DNA of 64,000 nucleotides from an uncultured Prevotella sp. (GTDB lineage: Bacteria > Bacteroidota > Bacteroidia > Bacteroidales > Bacteroidaceae), in the NCBI GenBank assembly GCA_937889855.1, contig CALBYK010000319.1:66064-130063 (forward strand), read 5' to 3'. The translations under genes were made by a program, and so were the position numbers. The notes beneath the pieces were generated by a model. That model was not told the DNA's origin. It did not search any database and worked only from the letters and a program-made list of their open reading frames with translations. Of this stretch, positions 45,897 through 52,753 are shown in pieces. The first letter of the stretch is position 1; each line of letters opens with the position of its first letter.

Positions 45897-46941
45897 TTTA
45901 ACCTTGGCAGATGGTGATAAAATACCGTCTGCTTTTTTCATAATAGATAGACAACGGCAATGGCCGCAATATCTATCAGCTGAAAAGATAGGAGTTAAAT
46001 TGTCTCAACAACAAAAGATAATTGATATTCCAAGTTTTATCGATATAGTTGACTTTCTTGGGCCAAAAGATAGTTATCTCAATGTCATAAAAAAATACTT
46101 CGATGTGAGGATGAAGCTTGTTGAGAGACGATTAAGCATATTTGGTGAGACAGAAGAAGTATCGGACTGTTATTCAGTGCTCAACAGGATAAAAGAAGTC
46201 CTCGAAAGCAGCGAGAAGGTGCTAGAGCAAGACGTTGATTTATATTGCCGCCAAGAGAGAGACAATAGTCTCCCGGAAATGTCAAACGACATCATCCTAA
46301 AAATGGGTAAGACTGTTGTGAAGGCAAAGACGAAACACCAGCTTGAATACATAGACGCAATTGAGAATAACATTATCACTTTTGCTATTGGGAGCGCAGG
46401 TGTGGCAAAGACGTTTCTTGCCGCGACTTCTGCGGTTAAAGCGCTGAAAGAAAAGAAGGTTTCAAAGATTATTATCACGCGCTCTCCTATCGCATTAGAG
46501 GGGTATAGTATCGGCTATGTTCCTGGAACGGACAAAGATAAAATGGCTCCTTGGATTGCCCCACTAATTGATGTATTCGCAAAATTTTATTCGCAGGAAA
46601 AGCTAGAGTACATGATTGACAATGGTATCATCGAAGCAGTACCATTAGCTTATATCCGTGGACGTTCGTTTGAGAATAGTTTCGTGATTCTAGACGAGAG
46701 CCAGAATCTTTCAATAGGGGCGTTCAAGTCCGTAATGACGCGACTGGGCGTTGGTACGAAACTTGTTATATGCGGCGATACAAAGCAGAGCGACATCAAT
46801 GGAGCTAGTGGACTTGAGACTGCCGCTAGAATCATGGAGGGCGCGCAAGGCGTTGCCGTGGTAAGATTCGGAATCGGAGATATTGTCCGTTCTGGAATTA
46901 CAGCAGAAGTGATTAAGAGATTTGAGGAAGCGGGATACTGA
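45847..46941 (+). CDS. phoH: PhoH-family ATPase
   Basis: 364 residues from ATG at 45847; a later start is possible because the first 50 nt overlap another ORF. N-terminal 130 residues resemble a PIN-like extension. The PhoH core starts about 165: Walker A AIGSAGVAKTFLAA (about 180), ITRSPIALEGYSIGYVPG, Walker B SFVILDESQNLS (about 275-286), then the sensor region GTKLVICGDTKQSD. PhoH proteins are ATPases of RecA-like fold, often encoded by phages and linked to RNA handling. The Walker A reads G-x-A-G-V-A-K-T, slightly different from GPAGTGKT. Confidence 0.88.
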   Translation: MLESQDSLDGFILLCVDLTLADGDKIPSAFFIIDRQRQWPQYLSAEKIGVKLSQQQKIIDIPSFIDIVDFLGPKDSYLNVIKKYFDVRMKLVERRLSIFGETEEVSDCYSVLNRIKEVLESSEKVLEQDVDLYCRQERDNSLPEMSNDIILKMGKTVVKAKTKHQLEYIDAIENNIITFAIGSAGVAKTFLAATSAVKALKEKKVSKIIITRSPIALEGYSIGYVPGTDKDKMAPWIAPLIDVFAKFYSQEKLEYMIDNGIIEAVPLAYIRGRSFENSFVILDESQNLSIGAFKSVMTRLGVGTKLVICGDTKQSDINGASGLETAARIMEGAQGVAVVRFGIGDIVRSGITAEVIKRFEEAGY

Positions 46942-46943
46942 AA

Positions 46944-47150
46944 GTGAGAAAAGAAAAAAGGATTGATGAGATGTGTAAGCTTCTTGCGAAAGCTTGGAAG
47001 AGAGTCCCCGATTGGCGTCTCACGCAACTGTTGTCTAACTATAGAATTCTTTCTGATGAAGGCGATAGAATCTACTTCTACCAAGAGGATGATAAGACGT
47101 ACAATAAAATCTTAAAGATGATTAGCTCTCTTGAAAAAGACGGCAAATAA
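46944..47150 (+). CDS. DUF1040-like small protein
   Basis: 68 residues, GTG at 46944, 2 nt after phoH. Contains LAKAWKRVPDWRLTQLLSNY and an acidic RIYFYQEDDKTYNKIL, the pattern (PD-x-R-L-x-Q-L, then YxEDD) of a family of short proteins near restriction or phage genes. Function unknown. Confidence 0.6.
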   Translation: MRKEKRIDEMCKLLAKAWKRVPDWRLTQLLSNYRILSDEGDRIYFYQEDDKTYNKILKMISSLEKDGK

Positions 47151-47162
47151 TAAATCAAGATC

Positions 47163-47197
47163 AAGGCAAGTGTGAGAAATTCGCACTTGCCTTTTTG
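47163..47197 (+). terminator. Rho-independent terminator
   Basis: AAGGCAAGTG and CACTTGCCTT, then T-run; ends the phoH operon. Confidence 0.9.
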
Positions 47198-47258
47198 TGT
47201 TTGGGCGTGCTATACTAGCTTCAGCAAGTGAGGGAAAGCCCAAAGGAAGGATTCTTAA

Positions 47259-47783
47259 ATGTCCAACATCAAGATGAGCGGCAGGGTTTACAACGCGATG
47301 ATGAAGTTTGCCAACGGCACTAGCGCCTGTCCGCAGCTTGCGAACATGTTCTATTCCGAAGGCCGCGTGTATGCGACTGACTCCTACGCGGCCGTGCGTT
47401 GGACCCCTGCTGTGGAGCCTGATTTCGCGGAGTCGTTCTTCTTTTCAGCGAATAAGAAGCCAACTGCGTCCCAGCAGCTCTATATCAGTGCCGAGACCTG
47501 CGATATCGATATTGAGTCGATTGCTCCGAAGAACATGGACAAGCTCTTTGAGGAGCCTAACTTCGCGGCTATGCGTGGCGAGAACCGCGTTCCCGCTATC
47601 AACCCGACCTATCTTGCCGATATTGCGGCTCTTGGCAAGGCAGTGAAGTGTGACAAGTGCGGTAGCGATGGCTCTACGGTTCTTGAGTGGAAGAACGACA
47701 CGCTTATTGCCCACATTTATGCTGGAGCTAATGGCAGGTTCGACGTTGTTGTCGCACCATGCTTTATCAACAAGATTGATTAA
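47259..47783 (+). CDS. Sliding-clamp-like domain protein (tentative)
   Basis: 174 residues, ATG at 47259 after CCAAAGGAAGGATTC. RVYATDSYAAVRW is like the beta-clamp A-T-D-[GS]-x-x-[AL] strand, and the C-terminus FDVVVAPCFINKID resembles the last strand of a clamp domain. INPTYLADIAALGKAVK looks like the preceding helix. Length fits roughly one and a half clamp domains, so it may be a reduced clamp or a clamp inhibitor. A CDKC pair (about 141) is extra. Assignment is tentative. Confidence 0.4.
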   Translation: MSNIKMSGRVYNAMMKFANGTSACPQLANMFYSEGRVYATDSYAAVRWTPAVEPDFAESFFFSANKKPTASQQLYISAETCDIDIESIAPKNMDKLFEEPNFAAMRGENRVPAINPTYLADIAALGKAVKCDKCGSDGSTVLEWKNDTLIAHIYAGANGRFDVVVAPCFINKID

Positions 47784-47791
47784 GAGGAAGT

Positions 47792-47953
47792 ATGATGAGT
47801 GATTTTGTCGCTTGATTTGTTTGGACGCTCGTATACCTTGTAGCTACAATACTCGCAGCTTTTGTTTTTATATTTCTTATGGGCGGTGTCTTAACTGTCC
47901 TTGGAGATTTTTTTGATGCAATTGATAAGTTCTGGTCGCATTTTTTGAAGTAA
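47792..47953 (+). pseudogene. Small membrane-protein gene with in-frame TGA
   Basis: From ATG at 47792 or 47795 (AAGAGGAAG upstream) the frame reads MSDFVA, then TGA at 47813-47815, and then continues as FVWTLVYLVATILAAFVFIF..FWSHFLK to a TAA at 47951-47953. A single G for A would give Trp and an intact 53-residue membrane protein. A nonsense mutation, readthrough, or an error are possible. Confidence 0.5.
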
Positions 47954-47957
47954 GATG

Positions 47958-47984
47958 GCGGGGAGTTAATTCCCCGCTTTTTTT
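47958..47984 (+). terminator. Rho-independent terminator
   Basis: GCGGGG and CCCCGC, then seven T. Confidence 0.88.
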
Positions 47985-47985
47985 A

Positions 47986-48015
47986 TTGACTCTTTGACTG
48001 CTGATGCGGTATAGT
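47986..48015 (+). promoter_or_regulatory. Promoter of the 48053 gene
   Basis: TTGACT 47986-47991 and TATAGT 48010-48015, 18-nt spacer. Confidence 0.7.
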
Positions 48016-48052
48016 ATAACCATACGCGATGGCGAGTGAGAGGAAACCTGAT

Positions 48053-48376
48053 ATGGCTTTTGTGCTTGAGTGCTGCAAGACTTGCGTCCGCTACAAGTAC
48101 GGGAAAAATCGTTGCGGATATTGTCTCGGTCTTAGGTCAGAGGAAACCGGGTGCAATAGCTATAAGAAGTGTCCAACCCCGGGGAAGTATCACGGCGTGT
48201 ATGAAGGCCAGTCGATTGCCCGCTGTCCGTTTTGCGGCGGCACTGCGGTTTTCACGTTGAAGACCAACGGCCACGTGCAGATTGAGTGCGGCAACGATGA
48301 CTGCTGGGTTAGACCTCGACTTTGCAGCGATGGTAGCGCATACTATGCCATTAAGCGATGGAACACTCGTTACTAA
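48053..48376 (+). CDS. Lar-like zinc-ribbon protein
   Basis: 107 residues from ATG at 48053 behind GAGAGGAAACC (a longer frame from 48029 begins upstream of that signal). Two Cys clusters: N-terminal CKTC..CGYC and a C-terminal ribbon ARCPFCGGTAVF..ECGNDDCWVRP ending AIKRWNTRY. The C-terminal part matches the restriction-alleviation Lar pattern (CPFCGG, then C, then W-N). Lar proteins counter type I restriction; that role is inferred here. Confidence 0.65.
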   Translation: MAFVLECCKTCVRYKYGKNRCGYCLGLRSEETGCNSYKKCPTPGKYHGVYEGQSIARCPFCGGTAVFTLKTNGHVQIECGNDDCWVRPRLCSDGSAYYAIKRWNTRY

Positions 48377-48388
48377 TAGGGGGATACC

Positions 48389-48958
48389 ATGATTATCTAC
48401 GACTATTGGGGTAGGCCGCAAGAGTTTGAGCCTGAGAACTATATCTTAAATGGTGACATTGATACAAAGAAGCTCTTAGACAAGGAGTTTGGTAAGGCGC
48501 GCGAACTTGACCTGTTCCAAGAGAACGATTGCGAGAAACTGTATCTTTATGACAGGGCAAAAGATGAGATTGCTTATGCGGCTAAGAAGTGCATAACCCA
48601 TAATTACCATGACGAGGAAGCGATAACTGCCGCAAATATCCAAGAGGAACTAGAAGATGTGTTTGATAGCAAAGTCAAATGCACGAAAAACGATATCATC
48701 GTCTGGCAGCGTACGACTCTTAATTGTCTTTGCTATAATGCGGATGGGGCAAGCTTTCCATTTATGCCACGAGACATTAATAAGGCTATTATCTATACCT
48801 ACGCAATAGCTAGCCTTTTTGAGTCGCCAGGAATTGCCCTTGTAGTTTCGTCTGATACAGCAGCACGAGACTATCTGAACCGCTATGGGCTTGATGATAA
48901 GACAACTCTCGACGCAATATCCGAGCGTGCCGCGAAAGAGAAATGGAAGGCTAGATAA
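48389..48958 (+). CDS. Unrecognised 189-residue protein
   Basis: ATG at 48389, 12 nt after the preceding stop with TAGGGGGAT. Begins MIIYDYWGRPQEFEPENY; helical and acidic. Function unknown; co-transcribed with the Lar-like gene. Confidence 0.6.
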   Translation: MIIYDYWGRPQEFEPENYILNGDIDTKKLLDKEFGKARELDLFQENDCEKLYLYDRAKDEIAYAAKKCITHNYHDEEAITAANIQEELEDVFDSKVKCTKNDIIVWQRTTLNCLCYNADGASFPFMPRDINKAIIYTYAIASLFESPGIALVVSSDTAARDYLNRYGLDDKTTLDAISERAAKEKWKAR

Positions 48959-48959
48959 T

Positions 48960-48988
48960 TTGACTCTTTTCCTTAAACAAGATATACT
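48960..48988 (+). promoter_or_regulatory. Promoter of the deaminase-like gene
   Basis: TTGACT 48960-48965 and TATACT 48983-48988, 17-nt spacer. Confidence 0.7.
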
Positions 48989-49023
48989 GGATATATCAAG
49001 TGAGAGGAAAAGGGTCTTTTTTC

Positions 49024-49473
49024 ATGAGTAATTTGAGTATCAAGAAGTCTGACAAGAAGTATTTCGACATTGCGCGAGAAGTCGCTAATCAAAGCGCATT
49101 TCCTCGCTTTCATGTTGGTTGCGTCCTCGCGTATCAAGGGCGTGTTTTGTCCAGCGCTTGTAATACGGAAAAGTCAGACCCCATTCAAAAGAAGTATAAC
49201 AAGTACAGACATTTTAACTATTCTGTGAACGGCTATGTCAATCATGCTGGTCATGCAGAGATGATAGCACTAAAGAGAGTGTCATATCCAGTGGCACAAC
49301 AGGTTGATTGGAAAAAGGTAAAGTGCTATACCTACAGAGTCTGTCCCGGTCTGCCGCTCGGGCGTGGGCTTTCCCGTCCGTGCCCCGCTTGCCGCGCCGC
49401 ATTGCGCGACAAGGGCATTAGAGACTTTTACTATAGCACGGACGCAGGGTTTGCTCACGAGCGGATGGAGTAA
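49024..49473 (+). CDS. Cytidine/deoxycytidylate deaminase-like protein
   Basis: 149 residues from ATG at 49024. Zinc-site motifs of the CDA fold in order: HAGHAEMIAL (H-A-E, about 80-88, with catalytic Glu) and RPCPACRAAL (P-C-x-x-C, about 122-131). FHVGCVLAYQGRVLS fits the first core strands. Substrate could be dCMP (making dUMP for the nearby ThyX), a nucleoside, or a base in RNA. The segment LPLGRGLSRP between the motifs is longer than in simple cytidine deaminases. Confidence 0.75.
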   Translation: MSNLSIKKSDKKYFDIAREVANQSAFPRFHVGCVLAYQGRVLSSACNTEKSDPIQKKYNKYRHFNYSVNGYVNHAGHAEMIALKRVSYPVAQQVDWKKVKCYTYRVCPGLPLGRGLSRPCPACRAALRDKGIRDFYYSTDAGFAHERME

Positions 49474-49475
49474 TT

Positions 49476-49784
49476 ATGACAATTATTAGAGAGATAATAG
49501 AAAAAATCAAACAATATAAACTTGAGATTCTGGCAGTCTTTGTGATAATGTGGCTCGCTTGTATCGTGTGCTGGTTCTATGAGACAGATACCAAAGATTT
49601 TAGCGGGAACTATTCTATTCTTAACAATTATGCTGGTTACACAATCGTCGAGAAGGTATCAGGCATAAACCGCTATGGCACGATTATACATTCGATAGTT
49701 GTTGAGAAATATGGAGACTATAAGACGATAAGGAATGTTGACAACCAGACTTATTACAGTTTGGATGTCGGTGACTCGCTTTAA
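49476..49784 (+). CDS. Single-pass membrane protein, 102 residues
   Basis: ATG at 49476, 2 nt after the deaminase-like stop. One hydrophobic segment (ILAVFVIMWLACIVCWF, about 18-34), then an extracytoplasmic-looking beta-rich domain. Function unknown. Confidence 0.55.
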   Translation: MTIIREIIEKIKQYKLEILAVFVIMWLACIVCWFYETDTKDFSGNYSILNNYAGYTIVEKVSGINRYGTIIHSIVVEKYGDYKTIRNVDNQTYYSLDVGDSL

Positions 49785-49837
49785 TAAGAAGACATAAGAA
49801 GAATAAATAACGCTTTTTTAAAAGAAATGGAATTAAA

Positions 49838-50230
49838 ATGATGAAATCTAGCATTCGTTATGGCAGCATTGCCAAATTCATTTATGCAGGAAACAAAAAT
49901 GAATATGTCGGGATGCTGCTGAAGCGTATAATAGAGGAGCCGTCAAATAAAGACTTAAAGATTGTTCTCCACATTAATGGACGAAGAGAGTGCCAGAAGT
50001 TTACTGAGGCGACGAACTTCTTTAATCATAACGGATTCATTGTCACGCGTGATTTTATCGATGGCCCATGTGCGGTCATGGCTTTTGATGTTGAGGTTTC
50101 TATCATGGTGCCTATTATGGACTTAGGCTGGTGGGAGGATAGGGGTCAGCAATTCTTTAGAGAAAATATCTACCCCGAACTTTTTTGCGTCCATACGTGG
50201 GAAGACGCGATTGGAGATAATTATGCTTAA
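49838..50230 (+). CDS. Unrecognised 130-residue protein
   Basis: ATG at 49838 after AAATGGAATTAAA. Strand-helix pattern with IVLHINGRRECQKFTEATNFF and two Met/Trp-rich strands. No motif. Overlaps the next gene by 8 nt. Confidence 0.55.
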   Translation: MMKSSIRYGSIAKFIYAGNKNEYVGMLLKRIIEEPSNKDLKIVLHINGRRECQKFTEATNFFNHNGFIVTRDFIDGPCAVMAFDVEVSIMVPIMDLGWWEDRGQQFFRENIYPELFCVHTWEDAIGDNYA

Positions 50231-50528
50231 TTTTCCTAGTATCAAAACGTGGGGTTTCTCTTACGAGGAAGTCGAAGACATAATGTATGAATGGAACCCC
50301 AAAAGCAAATCAGAGTATAACGGGTGCGTTGTGCGGGCGGAGACAGATGAAGATGTATATGATTTCGCATATATTCTGTCAAAGGTACGGCCAGAGCTTG
50401 GAATCTCGCCCGATGCTATCTCTATTTATCTTGACTGCGGGTATATCTATCCGCGCAAGGGGGTTGACGTGATTGTGGTTGATGGCATTCAAGATTCGCT
50501 TGGGGCAGTAAATGCCGCAAACGTCTAG
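50223..50528 (+). CDS. Unrecognised 101-residue protein
   Basis: ATG at 50223 with TTGGAGATAATT. Acidic; ends DVIVVDGIQDSLGAVNAANV. Overlaps both neighbours, so translation is coupled. Confidence 0.55.
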   Translation: MLNFPSIKTWGFSYEEVEDIMYEWNPKSKSEYNGCVVRAETDEDVYDFAYILSKVRPELGISPDAISIYLDCGYIYPRKGVDVIVVDGIQDSLGAVNAANV

Positions 50529-50880
50529 ACCGATTACACTCGTCTGTGGGACGCGCTCGCTTGGGTGGGTAGACCTAGACCGCTACCTATCCGTGAAGGC
50601 CGTGGGGGAGGTCGTGGGCGGCTCTAGCGGCGGCGTGGACGCGTGCGCGGAAGCGTGGGCTAAGCGGCACGGCGTGGAGTGGGTGTGCTATTTGCCGCAA
50701 AACCGCGTGTACGGTGCCAAGTATGCGCCGCAAAAGCTCGACGAGGAGATGGTGGCATTCTGTGACCAGATAGCCTATTTCTGGGACGGAAAGCCAGATG
50801 AAAGACTCGAGAGAATCAAAAGTCTTGCTGTCTCTTGGAAAGTTCCCATGCATATCCATATTATAGAAGACTTAGATTAG
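50512..50880 (+). CDS. SLOG-family nucleotide-binding protein
   Basis: 122 residues, ATG at 50512 inside the end of the previous gene. Rossmann-like: TLVCGTRSLGWVDLD, then VVGGSSGGVDACAEAWAKRHGV, a glycine-rich loop and following helix as in SLOG (YspA/DprA/LOG-like) domains. Small stand-alone SLOG proteins are thought to bind nucleotides or derivatives. Could sense or hydrolyse a signalling nucleotide. Base composition is more G+C-rich than its neighbours, suggesting recent arrival. Confidence 0.65.
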   Translation: MPQTSRPITLVCGTRSLGWVDLDRYLSVKAVGEVVGGSSGGVDACAEAWAKRHGVEWVCYLPQNRVYGAKYAPQKLDEEMVAFCDQIAYFWDGKPDERLERIKSLAVSWKVPMHIHIIEDLD

Positions 50881-50887
50881 GAGCGAT

Positions 50888-51067
50888 ATGTTTAAGTTTC
50901 CGCTCTCTTGGGTATTTAAAAAGTCAATTAAGACTAGACAAAATTCGCAGAATGATGCGCAGCACATTCGGAAGGAAGTTGAGAACTACCAAAGAGACAA
51001 AGAGTGTGACAAGGAATCCGCTGTTGTCAGCACCTATCCATTTGACATAAAGAGCCATCGGAGTTAA
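50888..51067 (+). CDS. Unrecognised 59-residue basic protein
   Basis: ATG at 50888 after TTAGGAGCGAT. Begins MFKFPLSWVFKKSIKTRQNS; charged helical remainder. Function unknown. Confidence 0.5.
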   Translation: MFKFPLSWVFKKSIKTRQNSQNDAQHIRKEVENYQRDKECDKESAVVSTYPFDIKSHRS

Positions 51068-51118
51068 TATATACTTTGGGTAAGTGCGGCCAAAAAAACG
51101 AAAGGAAAAAATAATAAA

Positions 51119-51397
51119 ATGAACGCATTGCAGAAGGCCCTTATTGACGCGGGTCTTGCCAAGGATGATAACCGCTATAGGGCGAATGGCGAGGGAAATG
51201 GAGCCTATAGGGGCAATAGCCATAGGAATGGTTCCTATAGGGGTCGCAAGCATCGAAATGGGGCCTATAGGGGAAATTCTCGTAGAACCACATGCCCCAA
51301 GTGCGGCGGCCATATGGAAAGGCGCGATGGAACCAACGTCTTCTCTTGCATTGACTGTGGGGCCTGCGTTATCATCGATGACGCCAAGACACGCTAA
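51119..51397 (+). CDS. Repeat-containing basic zinc-ribbon protein
   Basis: 92 residues, ATG at 51119 after AAAGGAAAAAATAATAAA. Residues about 20-55 are imperfect 10-residue repeats, GAYRGNSHRN, GSYRGRKHRN, GAYRGNSRRT, rich in Arg, Gly, Asn and Tyr. Then follows a zinc ribbon, CPKCGGHM..CIDCGACV. The repeat DNA (CCTATAGGGG words) resembles the non-coding 30-bp element at 13.7 and 23.1 kb. Probably binds RNA or DNA. Confidence 0.6.
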   Translation: MNALQKALIDAGLAKDDNRYRANGEGNGAYRGNSHRNGSYRGRKHRNGAYRGNSRRTTCPKCGGHMERRDGTNVFSCIDCGACVIIDDAKTR

Positions 51398-51409
51398 CAA
51401 GGAGTGAAA

Positions 51410-51607
51410 ATGCGTAATCTTATGAACGAGATTGACAATTACGAGGATGAGGACTATATGTCAATCGAGCGCTTTGGCCGCAAGGCCGGTTTTAAGGGAG
51501 AAGGAGCAAAGCGTGAGCGCAAGGGTGATTCGGTTCGCCGCAAGCGCCAACAGAAGGAACGTGAGCGTGAGCAGCTTGTGAAGGATTCTGAGGACGGGAA
51601 CTGGTAA
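51410..51607 (+). CDS. Unrecognised 65-residue charged protein
   Basis: ATG at 51410 with AAGGAGTGAAA. Acidic N-terminus and a strongly basic tract (KRERKGDSVRRKRQQKERER). Probably unstructured and nucleic-acid binding. Confidence 0.55.
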   Translation: MRNLMNEIDNYEDEDYMSIERFGRKAGFKGEGAKRERKGDSVRRKRQQKEREREQLVKDSEDGNW

Positions 51608-51616
51608 GGAGATAAG

Positions 51617-52075
51617 ATGGACAAAGTTATCAAGGCTGAGTATAACGAGAAGGCTGGCACCTCTGAGGTGACTCTTATGACAAAGTGGGGTACGTTCACT
51701 CGCACGGTCAAGGTGCATGATGATGACAAGGATATTGCGAACAAATGGGACGGTTGCTATTTTGCAAACTATCTATGTGTGATTGATAAGCTCAAGGCAA
51801 AGGGCAACGCACTCATCCAGCGGGCGAAGGGCATCGAACATGCGGCTACGGTTGCCGCTCAGGCTCGTTACGCCGAGGGGTACTCTCACATCACAGAGCA
51901 TACCGAGTTCAACGACACGCTTCAGATTCTTCGCCGTCAAGCAGCATGTCTCAGGCGCGATGGCACGAAGTGCCTTGAGACTGCCCGCGACATGAAGAAG
52001 AAATACCCCGAGTATGTAGAGAAGATGCTTGGCGAGCGAAAGAAGTTTATGGACTCCATCCTTAGCGACAATTAA
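51617..52075 (+). CDS. Unrecognised 152-residue helical protein
   Basis: ATG at 51617 after TAAGGAGATAAG. Beta-rich start (VTLMTKWGTFTRTVKVHDDD), then long helices (IQRAKGIEHAATVAAQARYAEG, MKKKYPEYVEKMLGERKKF). Function unknown. Confidence 0.55.
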   Translation: MDKVIKAEYNEKAGTSEVTLMTKWGTFTRTVKVHDDDKDIANKWDGCYFANYLCVIDKLKAKGNALIQRAKGIEHAATVAAQARYAEGYSHITEHTEFNDTLQILRRQAACLRRDGTKCLETARDMKKKYPEYVEKMLGERKKFMDSILSDN

Positions 52076-52089
52076 GAAAGAAGATAATC

Positions 52090-52407
52090 ATGGTGATAAG
52101 TGACGAAAGGCGCGAGGTGGCGGCGTTCCTCCGCAACAACTGCGTGCTCGACGACTACGCGGAGTCCCTTAGCGACATTGCGGGCTACGAATATCCCACA
52201 GACACGTTCGACGTAGCGGGCTATCTGGCAGACCTCATCGACCCAACGTGTGAGATGCGAGGTGCGCAGGAAGCTGTCATCACCTGTTCCGCGTGCGGAG
52301 CGCCACTAGTCCAGCCCGGTTACGCTATCGCGACCGAGAATGGGCTTGAGCTGCGCAGCCTAGCGTATTGCCCGAATTGCGGCGCAAGAGTAGTGAAGTT
52401 TAATTAA
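52090..52407 (+). CDS. Small zinc-ribbon protein
   Basis: 105 residues, ATG at 52090 with AGAAAGAAGATAATC. The C-terminal half is a zinc ribbon (TCSACGAPLVQ..YCPNCGARVV, about 61-101). The N-terminal half is helical and acidic. Probably a nucleic-acid or protein-binding module. It closes the small-gene operon before the replication module. Confidence 0.6.
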   Translation: MVISDERREVAAFLRNNCVLDDYAESLSDIAGYEYPTDTFDVAGYLADLIDPTCEMRGAQEAVITCSACGAPLVQPGYAIATENGLELRSLAYCPNCGARVVKFN

Positions 52408-52621
52408 ATTTCTTTTGGTGCCAGCTACCTAGTGTTTTTAAAATTGGGAGGGAGTGGATAAGTATTAATATTATTCTTATCTGCTCCCTTTGCTGTTAAA
52501 AATGAAAACCATGTAGGAAAGTAAAAAAAATGAAATTTATAGACAAAAAATACGCTTTTGTAATGCGCCTATGCAGAAAAATGAAAATCCTAGACAAAAT
52601 TATATGAGAAAATGAGAATAA
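52408..52621. other. A+T-rich spacer with AAAAATGAAA words
   Basis: No gene. AAAAATGAAA-type words at 52498, 52526, 52577 and about 52609, the same word as the 31-bp iterons at 24.4 kb but with irregular spacing. Precedes the replication genes. Confidence 0.45.
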
Positions 52622-52753
52622 ATGAACCTTAAAAACAATTTTGTCAGTACTGTAATTGGTATCGCTGACTTATCAGTCAGAGTTGAACAGGATAATATCA
52701 AATATAATGTAACACACGTAAGACGCTATTTCGGCGGCAGAAAGGTAAGGTGA
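52622..52753 (+). CDS. 43-residue ORF coupled to gyrB
   Basis: ATG at 52622. Its stop overlaps the gyrB GTG (GTGA). Begins MNLKNNFVSTVIGIADLSV and ends basic (RRYFGGRKVR). Weak start signal; the overlap is the main support. Confidence 0.4.
   Translation: MNLKNNFVSTVIGIADLSVRVEQDNIKYNVTHVRRYFGGRKVR

Noticed and set aside
47792..47953. Genome-wide recoding of TGA as Trp
   Set aside because: Many recognised genes (thyX neighbour, dnaB, the ORF before gyrB) end in TGA at sensible places, so TGA is a normal stop.
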